From Fuerstiella sp. (GTDB lineage Bacteria; Planctomycetota; Planctomycetia; Planctomycetales; Planctomycetaceae): a stretch of 52,949 bases of DNA. The notes beneath the pieces were generated by a model. The model was not told the DNA's origin, did no database searches, and worked only from the letters and a program-made list of their open reading frames with translations. Shown in pieces: positions 17,326 to 25,773 of this stretch. Position 1 is the first letter of the stretch. Each line of letters starts with the position of its first letter. The translations under genes were made by a program, and so were the position numbers. Location of the stretch: contig JALHMY010000069.1 of the NCBI GenBank assembly GCA_022843805.1, positions 1 to 52,949 on the forward strand, given 5' to 3'.

Positions 17326-18510
17326 ATGACAAACGTAACCATGCATAAAACTTCATTCACCGGTGGACACGTTCAAACACGATGGATCCCTGTTTGTCTG
17401 CAGGGGCCTTCAGTGATTGTTGTCGGATGCATGCTGATGTGTCTGACCGGGTGCACCATGTTTGGCAGCGGTGCGACGCTGTTTGCCAAAAGAGAAGCGA
17501 AGCCGGAGACTCCACATCAGATTGTCCCGGTCTGGACGGACACCGTTCTGCATCAGCCCGAGCAGGCACCGGTACGTGGTTTTGGCGGGCGAATTATGTT
17601 TTACGGTCCGGATCGAAACAGGCCAATCCTGATTGACGGGACACTGGTTGTGTATGCATGGGACGATTCTGCCGGCACACTGGAGCGAACGCCTGATCGA
17701 AAGTATGTTTTTCCTGCGGAGTCACTGAAGACACATTACAGCCTGTCTCCATTGGGGCATTCCTACAGTTTCTGGGTGCCATGGGATCCTGCCGGAGGTC
17801 CGCAGCAGCGAGTCACACTGATCTCAAGGTTTGTGAGCAACGATGGTGCTGAGATTACTTCCACGCCCGCTCGGCTGGTCCTGCAGGGACCTGACATGTC
17901 AGATGACGGATCAGACGAGCCCGGTTCGGATGATTTGAGAGCCACGCCCTTTGATCCGTATGTGACGAATCAGAAATCAGGGCAGGACAATTCCATCAGA
18001 CTTGCTGGTCATGAGGAAGTAACGCGAACGGCTGACCGTTCGACCAGCCGGGTTCCTCGACGCCCCTCATTTAACTCTTCGGAAATTAGTGTGACCGATG
18101 GGTTTTTGCAGAGAAATATGCGGGGCGGTGCTTCGGAAGCAGAACTGTCCGAGGAAAGTGTGACCGGCTATTCGAATGATTTCAAAGTTTATGAGTCTGA
18201 CGACGTTGTGGACGTTCTTTGTGCACCCGAGCCGGAGGAGGCCAGTGCCGGTGACACAAACATGCCGTCACGCAATGTTAGCGGGAATGATCCGGCGTCC
18301 AGCGACGAGCACGTTCAGGGGTCGAAATCGGAGGCAGCGAAGGATTCACAGTCAGATCGTTTACTACCGTTTGAATCCCGGGTTCGAAGCTCACGATCAT
18401 TGCGGCCATCTGGCGGTCGTGTTCGGACGGGACCTCTCCGCGCAACGTCACAGATCGGCCTTCCGAAGACACCTCGATCTGCAGTTCACGAGCCTGAAGA
18501 AATGCGTTGA
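17326..18510 (+). CDS. Probable lipoprotein of the secretin cluster
   Basis: A roughly 394-aa protein. The hydrophobic segment SVIVVGCMLMCLTGC ends in a lipobox (LTGC), so it is probably lipid-anchored. The conserved-looking core (about 65-185) contains GGRIMFYGPDRNRPILIDGTLVVYAWDD, FPAESLKTHYSLSPLGHSYSFWVPWD and RVTLISRFVSNDG; this hydrophobic/beta pattern is one I associate with uncharacterised planctomycete proteins but cannot name. The second half is low-complexity, Ser/Asp/Arg-rich. It follows the secretin by 70 bp and could be a pilotin-like or accessory subunit (inference). Start is ATG 17326 or 17341. Its last 77 codons overlap, antiparallel, the BON-domain gene. Confidence 0.72.
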   Translation: MTNVTMHKTSFTGGHVQTRWIPVCLQGPSVIVVGCMLMCLTGCTMFGSGATLFAKREAKPETPHQIVPVWTDTVLHQPEQAPVRGFGGRIMFYGPDRNRPILIDGTLVVYAWDDSAGTLERTPDRKYVFPAESLKTHYSLSPLGHSYSFWVPWDPAGGPQQRVTLISRFVSNDGAEITSTPARLVLQGPDMSDDGSDEPGSDDLRATPFDPYVTNQKSGQDNSIRLAGHEEVTRTADRSTSRVPRRPSFNSSEISVTDGFLQRNMRGGASEAELSEESVTGYSNDFKVYESDDVVDVLCAPEPEEASAGDTNMPSRNVSGNDPASSDEHVQGSKSEAAKDSQSDRLLPFESRVRSSRSLRPSGGRVRTGPLRATSQIGLPKTPRSAVHEPEEMR

Positions 18511-18943
18511 GCCCGGATGACAGAATCAGGGGGGGTGTTTGTACCGATTCGCCGGAGGATGAAGACAGGCTGTCAGTCGAAAGCATCAGGCGTTCAGCGT
18601 ACAGTCCGCCATTGCGGAGTGTTCGCGGTCGGTTGAGTGGCGGACGAGTTTCTTCTCGCAGACCTGTAATTGAAGAAACCGCATTGGTTACGGCCGAGGT
18701 AGCGCCCACAAATCCGGCAGCCCCGCCCCCGGCGGCCGAAGCCCCCACAAAATCACTGGCCGAACGCTGATCCCTGAGAAACCGGCGATCTCCATCCAGT
18801 GTGCCGGGATTTCGGTTTGCCTGTGACGAATTTCGGCTTAATGATCTGCCCAGAGTCCGCTGCCCAAAAAGCTGTGCATATGTGGTGTCAGTACTGGACA
18901 GGGCTGTCAGAATGACCAGACTGAGACAAAGCAGGTTTTTCAT
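18278..18943 (-). CDS. Exported BON-domain protein
   Basis: A 221-aa protein with a clear signal peptide (MKNLLCLSLVILTALSSTDTTYAQ), then a low-complexity Arg/Ser/Gly-rich region containing the hydrophobic GGGAAGFVGATSAV stretch. A C-terminal BON domain (about 150-198) follows, with LQIEVSSEGRSVTLRGEVPSE and the closing GIQTVVNDLTV. BON domains bind phospholipid or envelope partners in periplasmic proteins. The whole BON domain is encoded within the 233-bp tail-to-tail overlap with the lipoprotein gene. Both frames look real: this one by domain, the other by its lipoprotein N-terminus and core. Confidence 0.82.
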   Translation of the reverse strand: MKNLLCLSLVILTALSSTDTTYAQLFGQRTLGRSLSRNSSQANRNPGTLDGDRRFLRDQRSASDFVGASAAGGGAAGFVGATSAVTNAVSSITGLREETRPPLNRPRTLRNGGLYAERLMLSTDSLSSSSGESVQTPPLILSSGLNAFLQARELQIEVSSEGRSVTLRGEVPSEHDRQMAAMIVSFEPGIQTVVNDLTVNPSLPPISTPERARRWTPDHSR

Positions 18944-19285
18944 GATTTTCTGCCTTACTGATGCCAGAGATAAGGTGATCGACTTAACAAACGGCTGTTT
19001 GCGGACGTATCAGTTTTCAGCGGGAACCATTTGTCCGGCAGACATTAATTCGGATCCCAACCGTCACGATCGTCTGTAAATGTGGGCGGAGGTGGAAATC
19101 CCACAGCAGCAGTCGACCATCTGTTACGGACACGACATTAAAACTGCCGAACTGAAACACGATTGGCAGACCATTTTCGGCTGCTGTTTCGATGCATGTA
19201 TTACATTATTCTGTTTGTCGATTCGATGTAACCGTTAAAAGCCGTACCGTTTACCAAGTGTCTGAACTAAGGAAATTACAGCTGC
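18944..19285. other. Divergent intergenic region between BON gene and rfbA
   Basis: No gene is evident. It must contain the promoters of the leftward BON-domain gene and the rightward rfbA, but I find no convincing -35/-10 pair. An AAGGA at 19269-19273 is a distant ribosome binding site for rfbA. Confidence 0.45.
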
Positions 19286-20158
19286 ATGCACCATTTCACG
19301 AAAGGCATCATTCTGGCGGGCGGCACAGGGTCACGACTTTTTCCGCTGACACTGGGAATCAGCAAACAGATGGCGCCTGTCTATGACAAGCCAATGATTT
19401 ACTATCCGCTGTCAACTCTGATGCTGGCCGGAATCCGCGATGTATTGATTATCTCGTCTCCCCGCGACATTGGAGGCTTCGAAAAACTGCTGGGCGACGG
19501 TGCTCGATGGGGAATGTCGTTCAGTTATGTGACTCAGCCAAAGCCGGAAGGTCTTGCACAGGCCTTTATTCTGGGAGCGCCATTCATTGGTGATGACCAC
19601 GTTGCGCTGGTGCTGGGGGACAACATTTTTTATGGTCGCGGCTTTCAGGGCACTTTACTGAATGCCGCCTCGCTGGAAACCGGTGCGACAATTTTTGGGT
19701 ATGAAGTTCGGGATCCTTCGGCCTATGGTGTGGTGGAATTTGATGCTGAGGGCAGGGCGATCTCACTGGAAGAAAAGCCAAAGCATCCTCGATCAAGTTA
19801 TGCGATTCCCGGACTGTATTTCTACGACAATCAGGTGGTCAGCATTTCTCAGAACCTGAAACCATCACCTCGAGGGGAACTCGAAATTACGGATGTGAAC
19901 CGTGAATATATGGTGCGGGGACAGTTGAAGGTTGAGATGCTTTCACGCGGGTTTGCCTGGCTGGATACAGGAACGCATGAGTCGTTGCTGGACGCAGGAA
20001 ACTTTGTTGCAGCGATTGAGAAGCGAATGGGGCTGAAGATTTCCTGTCCGGAAGAGATCGCCTGGCGAAAAGGCTTCATTGATCGTGACCAGCTGTTACA
20101 GCTGGCATCTGAATTTCCAAATGAATATGGAGCGTATTTGAAGCATATCGCCCGGTAA
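19286..20158 (+). CDS. rfbA: Glucose-1-phosphate thymidylyltransferase
   Basis: A 290-aa cytoplasmic nucleotidyltransferase joining glucose-1-phosphate and dTTP to give dTDP-glucose, the first step to dTDP-rhamnose and other surface sugars. Diagnostic motifs are GIILAGGTGSRLFPLT (G-X-G-X-R nucleotide site), KQMAPVYDKPMIYYPLSTLM, VLGDNIFYG and SLEEKPKHPRSSYAIPGLYFYD. FAWLDTGTHESLLDA lies near the C-terminus. The length matches RmlA exactly. The other rml genes are not adjacent, so the sugar pathway is completed elsewhere. Confidence 0.97.
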   Translation: MHHFTKGIILAGGTGSRLFPLTLGISKQMAPVYDKPMIYYPLSTLMLAGIRDVLIISSPRDIGGFEKLLGDGARWGMSFSYVTQPKPEGLAQAFILGAPFIGDDHVALVLGDNIFYGRGFQGTLLNAASLETGATIFGYEVRDPSAYGVVEFDAEGRAISLEEKPKHPRSSYAIPGLYFYDNQVVSISQNLKPSPRGELEITDVNREYMVRGQLKVEMLSRGFAWLDTGTHESLLDAGNFVAAIEKRMGLKISCPEEIAWRKGFIDRDQLLQLASEFPNEYGAYLKHIAR

Positions 20159-20319
20159 TGCTTTGACGAAGTGACTTCGGATGCGGGAACACGGAACCGG
20201 CAATTTCGGGTTCCGGCGATCTTCCGGTAGACTCCGGGTATCAGCCACTGGATAATGTCGGGGTTGCCAGATCTGGTAACTCGACGTTGTTGTTCAGTCA
20301 GGCACGGGAGGTTTCGCAG

Positions 20320-21015
20320 ATGACAGATGAACTTAAGACAGAATCCGCTAAGGCAGCAGTTGGTGAATCAGGTGAACAGCAGGCTGTTGAGGAGACTGTG
20401 CGGGAAGCTGTGGAATCGGGGCCGGATGTTCGGGAGCGAGTGAAGGCAATTGTGATTGACTTATTCACGCGTGCCAAAGAATCCAGTGCATCGGCTGAGG
20501 CTGTCGTAAGGCAGGTTTATGATACGGCAACCGATGTTGTGAAGCGGTCTGCGCCTGAAAATCCGGACAGTGTGCTGCGTGAAGTGATCGATGGAGTTGC
20601 AGCCGGAGTTCAGACAGTTGCGCAGTCCACCAAATATGCGTTTCAGGAGGCCAGTGATCGAGGGCAGCGGTTTGCCAGTGCTGATCTGGAATACGCAAAG
20701 AAGAATATGAAGGCAGCTGCTGACATTCTTACCGATACGGTTCGTTATGCATCTGAACGGGCGGGTGCGGAGATTGGTTCAGGTGCCCGTGAATTAAAAA
20801 CACATGCGGAGCGGGCTGCGGAGGCGGTACGTCCGGTCGTTACCGCGACTCTGGATGCCATTACCCGGCATCCTGTTCAGACAGCAACAGAAGCGGCCGG
20901 TACAACGATTCGTGGCGGTCGGCTGGCGGCTGGTGCGTTTCTGTCGGCAGTCAGCGGAATACTGGCGGGTGCTGCCGAAATACTCGATCCGGACAAAGGC
21001 GGGAAGAAATCGTGA
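20320..21015 (+). CDS. Ala-rich helical protein coupled to a UbiB-like kinase
   Basis: A 231-aa predicted all-helical, Ala/Glu/Lys-rich protein. ATG 20320 is preceded by GGGAGG nine bases upstream. The first part, VREAVESGPDVRERVKAIVIDL, followed by repeated amphipathic helices, resembles a small family of uncharacterised proteins (possibly DUF6781-type; unverified) sometimes found near AarF/UbiB kinases. A Gly/Ala-rich hydrophobic segment (LAAGAFLSAVSGILAGAAEIL) near the end could insert in or lie on a membrane. It overlaps the next gene by 4 bp (GTGA), so the two are translationally coupled. Phasin-like lipid binding is another possibility. Function unknown. Confidence 0.75.
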   Translation: MTDELKTESAKAAVGESGEQQAVEETVREAVESGPDVRERVKAIVIDLFTRAKESSASAEAVVRQVYDTATDVVKRSAPENPDSVLREVIDGVAAGVQTVAQSTKYAFQEASDRGQRFASADLEYAKKNMKAAADILTDTVRYASERAGAEIGSGARELKTHAERAAEAVRPVVTATLDAITRHPVQTATEAAGTTIRGGRLAAGAFLSAVSGILAGAAEILDPDKGGKKS

Positions 21016-22709
21016 GTGATCCGATTGGGATTCGGCGACGCATCCGCAATACCAAGCGTGCTGCGGAAGTGATTGCCGTTCTTGCTGGACAGGGCTTTCG
21101 CCAGATTCTGTCGGATACCGGAATTGAACGAATCATTGAACGCGGACAGGAAATCCTGCTGCGTTCAAAGTCCGATGATAACAGTGGAATTTCGAAGCCG
21201 GTCGAAGTCCGAATACGTGAGGCTCTGGAACAACTCGGTGCAACATTTATAAAGCTGGGGCAGGTCCTGAGCACTCGACCAGACCTCGTTCCATCGGAAC
21301 TTGCCGACGAATTGCGGCGGCTGCAGTCAGATTGTCCGCGGGTGCCGTTTAACGAGATTCGAAATCGCCTGGAAACGGAATTCGGCGACCAGCTTTCCAC
21401 ACTGTTTCTATCAATTGATGAGGAGCCGATTGCGGCGGCATCGATTGCTCAGGTACATGGGGCCATACTGCATGATGGTTCGTCAGTCGTGCTGAAGATC
21501 CTTCGGCCGGGTGTTGAGGAAACCATTGAGTCCGATATGGACATTCTGATGGAACTGGCCCGACTTACGGAGAAGTACTTCAGCGAACAGGGATATAGTC
21601 CGACGGAAACGGTGCGGGAATTTCAGCAGGAGCTTGCTCGTGAGGTCGATTTTCTGCATGAAGGCCGAGTGACAGATCGTTTCAGAAAGCAGTTTCAGGA
21701 CGATCCAAGAATTCGTTTTCCGACTGTGTACTGGGAGGGGACAACTCGCCGGGTTTTGACGCTCGAACGTATTCAGGGAACGCTCCTGTCGAAACTTGAT
21801 GTCACTCAGCTCACACCGCAGGAACGCCGTCGCATCGTGGCTGAAGGCTCAGAAGCCGTCTTTCGGCAGTGTCTGGAGCATGGTTTTTTTCATGCAGATC
21901 CGCATCCCGGCAATATTTTTGTGCTTGAAGACGGTGCCATTTGTTTTATTGACTGCGGGATGACCGGTCGAATTGACCGCATGACGATGCAGCATCTGGC
22001 GACTTTAGTGATGTCAGTCGTCAATTCAGATCTCGACGGCGTGATCGAAGTAACGATGGCACTCTCCGATGCGGAGACAACACTGAAGTTCGATCGTTCG
22101 TTTCGACGGGATGCATGGAACTTCGTGGCCAGATTTGACGGAGCGACGATTGAGTCGCTCGATATGGCCGGACTGCTGGATCAGTTTTTCCGACTCCTGC
22201 GACGGTATCGCATCCGATGTCCGGCGGATCTGGTCTTTCTGATTAAGGCACTGACTACGATTCAGGGAGTGGGTCAGCTGATTGACCCAACATTCGATCT
22301 GGTGACCCATGTCAGACCACAGATTGAAAAGCTGATACGGGAACGTTATGGTTTGCACGCAGCGGCGGAACGGCTGCGATCCGGTGCCCTTCGATATCTG
22401 TCGCTGCTTGAAGATCTCCCGGATGAACTTCGCGATGTTTTGGATCAGGTGCGGCGGCGGGAATTCAGCGTCAACCTGCGACATCAGGGGCTCGATCGTC
22501 TCAATGATGATACGCTTGAACATGCAAGCGGAACGATTGCGATTGGAATGGTGATCGCCGGACTGCTGGTGGGCTCGTCAGTGCTGATTCTTGCCGAACG
22601 CAGTGTCGAAGGATTTTCGCTGCTTCGTGCGTTCGGAACCGGGGGAATTACTCTGGCCATGTTTCTGGCACTGACACTTCCCATTCGCTGGATCCGGCGC
22701 CGGAAGTAA
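21012..22709 (+). CDS. UbiB/AarF/ABC1 atypical kinase family protein
   Basis: A 565-aa protein starting at GTG 21012. The family-specific KxGQ motif appears as FIKLGQVLSTRPDLVP, the Ala-rich loop as AAASIAQVHGA, the VVLKILRPGVEE lysine follows, then EVDFLHEG, FFHADPHPGNIF (catalytic loop) and FIDCGMTGR (replacing DFG). Two membrane helices close the C-terminus (about 513-535 and 540-558). UbiB proteins are ATPases needed for ubiquinone synthesis or lipid and quinone handling at the membrane; the substrate here is unknown. It is translationally coupled to the helical protein at 20320. Confidence 0.93.
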   Translation: MSDPIGIRRRIRNTKRAAEVIAVLAGQGFRQILSDTGIERIIERGQEILLRSKSDDNSGISKPVEVRIREALEQLGATFIKLGQVLSTRPDLVPSELADELRRLQSDCPRVPFNEIRNRLETEFGDQLSTLFLSIDEEPIAAASIAQVHGAILHDGSSVVLKILRPGVEETIESDMDILMELARLTEKYFSEQGYSPTETVREFQQELAREVDFLHEGRVTDRFRKQFQDDPRIRFPTVYWEGTTRRVLTLERIQGTLLSKLDVTQLTPQERRRIVAEGSEAVFRQCLEHGFFHADPHPGNIFVLEDGAICFIDCGMTGRIDRMTMQHLATLVMSVVNSDLDGVIEVTMALSDAETTLKFDRSFRRDAWNFVARFDGATIESLDMAGLLDQFFRLLRRYRIRCPADLVFLIKALTTIQGVGQLIDPTFDLVTHVRPQIEKLIRERYGLHAAAERLRSGALRYLSLLEDLPDELRDVLDQVRRREFSVNLRHQGLDRLNDDTLEHASGTIAIGMVIAGLLVGSSVLILAERSVEGFSLLRAFGTGGITLAMFLALTLPIRWIRRRK

Positions 22710-22764
22710 GATACTGTCAGACGTGCATAACGGAAATTTTCTTAGTTAATCAGGGATCTTCAGG

Positions 22765-23955
22765 ATGTCGTCCGGTGAAGTTAAGCAGAGACTGGTATCT
22801 CTGGACCAGTTTCGAGGCTACACGGTTGCCGGAATGTTTCTGGTCAATTTTTTTGGCAGTTACACGATCTGTCCGCAGATTCTGAAACACAGTCATGATT
22901 ACTGCAGCTATGCCGACACGATCATGCCCCAGTTTTTATTTGCTGTGGGATTTGCATTGCGGCTGAGTTTTAACCGTCAGGTGGAACTGCATGGACGACC
23001 GGCCGCCTGGAATCGCATGATACGGCGCATGTTTGGCCTGATTGCGGTCTCGCTGTTCTGGTATTCCTATACCAACACGAGCGGTATTGAATCGCATATG
23101 GCCAGTCAGGGATGGGGCGGTACATTATTCTGGCTGTTCAAGCGTGCGTGGTTTCAGACGCTCCTGCACATTGCCGTGACGTCGATCTGGATTTTGCCGG
23201 TTCTTTCGAGTTCTGTCGGAATCCGATTCCTGTACGCCGCTCTTTCGGGACTCGCCCATGTGGGATTGTCATGGTGGTTCAATTTTGAGTGGTGTAATAC
23301 CGGTGACAACTGCATAGATGGCGGACCGCTCGGTTTTCTGACGTGGTGCATTCCGGCACTTGCCGGAACGTGGGCCTGCGATGTGGCAAGATCCCGGACG
23401 ATTTCAGGTGGAGTCACTCGTCTTGTGGCCGCCGGACTGCTGGCAATGGGAACAGGCTGGCTGCTTTCCTGTGGAACGACAATCTACAATGTTCCAGCCG
23501 ATCAGGTTGATCAGCTGGCCGACCAGAAGCTGGCCGCGAATCCTGTCATTCCGTCAAAGGCACAATGGGACCAGTGGAACTTTCAACTGGCGGAACCACC
23601 GTTTGTGGCTCCTCCGGACAAGACCCTGCGCAAATGGAATTACTGGATGATGAGTCAGCGAGCCGGTACTCTGACTTATCCGCTGTTTACCGCCGGATTT
23701 TCACTGGTTGTCTATGCGTTCTTTCTGATGATCGGTGACGGATTTGGAATTCAGGTGGGGATCTTTCGAACGTTTGGCGTGAATGCCCTTTCGGGATACG
23801 TCATCCATGATCTTACAGGAAGCATTGTGGGGGCCTTCTTCAACAACAAGACATCGGCACCAGCCATGCAGCTGGTGGCACTCGTTGTATTCTTCCTGTT
23901 GAACTATCTGGTGCTGCGTACCATGGAAAAACGTCAGCTGCTACTGCGAGTCTGA
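22765..23955 (+). CDS. Integral-membrane acyltransferase-like protein (NagX/HGSNAT type)
   Basis: A 396-aa protein with about ten hydrophobic segments. It opens RLVSLDQFRGYTVAGMFLVNFFG, the pattern of membrane acyltransferases related to heparan-alpha-glucosaminide N-acetyltransferase (DUF1624/DUF5009-like). That family moves acetyl groups across the membrane to sugars. GPLGFLTWCIPALAGTWACD and FGVNALSGYVIHDLTG are further family-like segments. Codon 23 and later contain the conserved Arg-Gly. It follows the UbiB-like gene by 55 bp and could share its transcript. The acceptor substrate is unknown. Confidence 0.82.
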   Translation: MSSGEVKQRLVSLDQFRGYTVAGMFLVNFFGSYTICPQILKHSHDYCSYADTIMPQFLFAVGFALRLSFNRQVELHGRPAAWNRMIRRMFGLIAVSLFWYSYTNTSGIESHMASQGWGGTLFWLFKRAWFQTLLHIAVTSIWILPVLSSSVGIRFLYAALSGLAHVGLSWWFNFEWCNTGDNCIDGGPLGFLTWCIPALAGTWACDVARSRTISGGVTRLVAAGLLAMGTGWLLSCGTTIYNVPADQVDQLADQKLAANPVIPSKAQWDQWNFQLAEPPFVAPPDKTLRKWNYWMMSQRAGTLTYPLFTAGFSLVVYAFFLMIGDGFGIQVGIFRTFGVNALSGYVIHDLTGSIVGAFFNNKTSAPAMQLVALVVFFLLNYLVLRTMEKRQLLLRV

Positions 23956-24008
23956 GCATTTCAGGCTGTTGCCGAATATCACTGTCGTATTCTTAGGCGA
24001 GCGGCAAA

Positions 24009-24065
24009 CTCGTTTTTACGAGGACGGTGATGCTCCTGCCGAGCGTTTTTCGGCTCAGCAGGAGC
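24009..24065. terminator. Paired hairpins between convergent genes
   Basis: A small hairpin (CTCG-TTTTTA-CGAG, 24009-24022) is followed by a 13-bp stem with one mismatch (24032-24044 with 24053-24065, arms GCTCCTGCCGAGC and GCTCAGCAGGAGC). There is no T run on either side. Its place between two convergent genes suggests a bidirectional transcription end, but it is not a classical intrinsic terminator. Confidence 0.5.
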
Positions 24066-24202
24066 TTCGCCCTCCCATTTGCCATGGTGATTGACATGTT
24101 TTCAACTGTCGGACGCCCTAATTGAGAAGGATTGGCATCCTGCTGCAAGTCTTTCAGTATCTTTTTGCTGACGAGTTATCCATCGTGGGATGGGGATGGA
24201 CG

Positions 24203-25567
24203 TTACGTATCGTTCGGCGGGGCCGTGGACGATGAATCGACGAAAGGCGTGTCAGGGACTTTTCCGAAATCCGGCGTGTCGCCCAATTTTCCAGTTGGCT
24301 TGAACAAATGGGCGGGTAGAAATGGTGCAACTGTCATGTGCCAGAAATTGACGTCGTAGCTGTCTGACAACACCCATTTTGCAGTCTCATTAAAATTGGC
24401 TTCCACCCAGCGCCTGACCACTTCACTCAGGTATTTGATTTCCTCGTCTGTAAGATTGCGACCGATCTTTTTCTGGTAAAAAGTTATTAGTTTCGGAAGA
24501 ATTCCTTTCTCCGCAACTCTTGCTGCCGCTTTGAACTTTTCGCCAGCTCCGCGGCCGAGCCCGCCACCGGCCGCAGCCACCAGCGTTGCCACAACAGCTT
24601 TCTTGACGTCTTCGTCCGAGACCTGAGACTTGCCGTCCAGTTGTTCCAGGATCAGCAGGGAAGACTGCGTCGAACCTTCGCTCAGTCCTGAAGCGAACGT
24701 TCCCTGTCCAACCGTAAGCGATCGCCCGCCCGTCGCGAATGCTGTACCTACCGCAGCTGCAACTTTAAAGCTTGTTTGCGAACGCTCCCCGCCCACCATC
24801 ACCATGTCGCTGTATGCGTCGAATTTTGTTGATTCGTCGATCAGAGTGTTGGCAGCCATCCTGAGCTGGGCAAGGGCCTCTTCTTTCTTACCCTGTGCAA
24901 ATAGTGTCTCGGCCTTTCGGACAAGGATATCAACGCTGGTTGAAGCGCGATTGGCAATGTTGGCGGGTGTCCGTGGGTCCTGCCAGGAGAGCAAGTGAGA
25001 GCTCGCGCCTCCGAGCTGTCCCAGGGTACCAAAGAAAGAGGATCGATCGGCGTTAGGATCGATCGCATACCCAGCGAGAGCTCCACCAAGTCCACCGCCC
25101 ACTCGAAGCAGCTCCGCCGGGGAAGTGGAAGGATTAGTGTCTCGCTCAAGAGCCGCAAGAAACTCCCAGCACGCGCCGGTCAAAGTCGAGGTGGAATTGC
25201 GAACCAGAGACACCTTCTCCGCAAAGTCATTCTTTTCTGCTTCAGCCAAACCTGCCTTGAGCCGATCCTGCGCTTCTTTTGCCAGTTCTTCAGGAGTTTT
25301 TGACTTTGCCTTCAATTGATCGATCGGAAATGCAAGGTCCGATTCGAGTTCGTCGGCATTAAAAAAGAACGCATCTGCCCCGCCCACCATTTTTTTGTAC
25401 TTGGCGCCCCAAAGCCCCAGCATTTTTCTCTGAAACGTTATCTGATCCTCAAGTGATTTGACCTGCGTCGGCACCAGTTTTTCATTTTCCAGTTGAAACT
25501 TCAGTTGATAAATCTTCATTCGTGCCACTTCGATGGCCTGCCATACCTGCCCAACGGTTTCTGCCAT
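24203..25567 (-). CDS. Unrecognised 454-aa helical protein
   Basis: I do not recognise this protein. The start at 25567 (minus) has AGGA eight bases upstream. It has no signal peptide. The N-terminal part (about 1-60) is helical and probably coiled-coil (VWQAIEVARMKIYQLKFQLE). A helical acidic region (90-140), a Gly-rich hydrophobic stretch (VGGGLGGALAGYA, about 156-168), a TPR-like helix pair (ILVRKAETLFAQGKKEEALAQLRMA, split across 214-238) and a second Gly/Ala-rich hydrophobic stretch (AVVATLVAAAGGGLGRGAGE, about 324-343) follow. The last region contains NLTDEEIKYLSEVVRRW and a Pro-rich tail. Two Gly-zipper-like segments in a signal-less protein recall pre-toxin or injected-effector proteins, but this is only a resemblance. 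It looks like an accessory gene. Confidence 0.7.
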   Translation of the reverse strand: MAETVGQVWQAIEVARMKIYQLKFQLENEKLVPTQVKSLEDQITFQRKMLGLWGAKYKKMVGGADAFFFNADELESDLAFPIDQLKAKSKTPEELAKEAQDRLKAGLAEAEKNDFAEKVSLVRNSTSTLTGACWEFLAALERDTNPSTSPAELLRVGGGLGGALAGYAIDPNADRSSFFGTLGQLGGASSHLLSWQDPRTPANIANRASTSVDILVRKAETLFAQGKKEEALAQLRMAANTLIDESTKFDAYSDMVMVGGERSQTSFKVAAAVGTAFATGGRSLTVGQGTFASGLSEGSTQSSLLILEQLDGKSQVSDEDVKKAVVATLVAAAGGGLGRGAGEKFKAAARVAEKGILPKLITFYQKKIGRNLTDEEIKYLSEVVRRWVEANFNETAKWVLSDSYDVNFWHMTVAPFLPAHLFKPTGKLGDTPDFGKVPDTPFVDSSSTAPPNDT

Positions 25568-25773
25568 TTTCCAGTTCCTGTCCTGCAAAGTGTGAAAATC
25601 GCTGTATGAAAACTGCGTCGTTTTGTCTCGTATGCGATTCAGGACCGATGCAGACCAGTCCCGTCAATCGCTAATCGAGAGTGACCAGTGACCTCGGCCA
25701 GGAATTTTTTGGAATTGAAGGATTTTGCAGAATTCTGTTGCTGCGACCATTCGCGGGCCGGACGCTGATCAAA

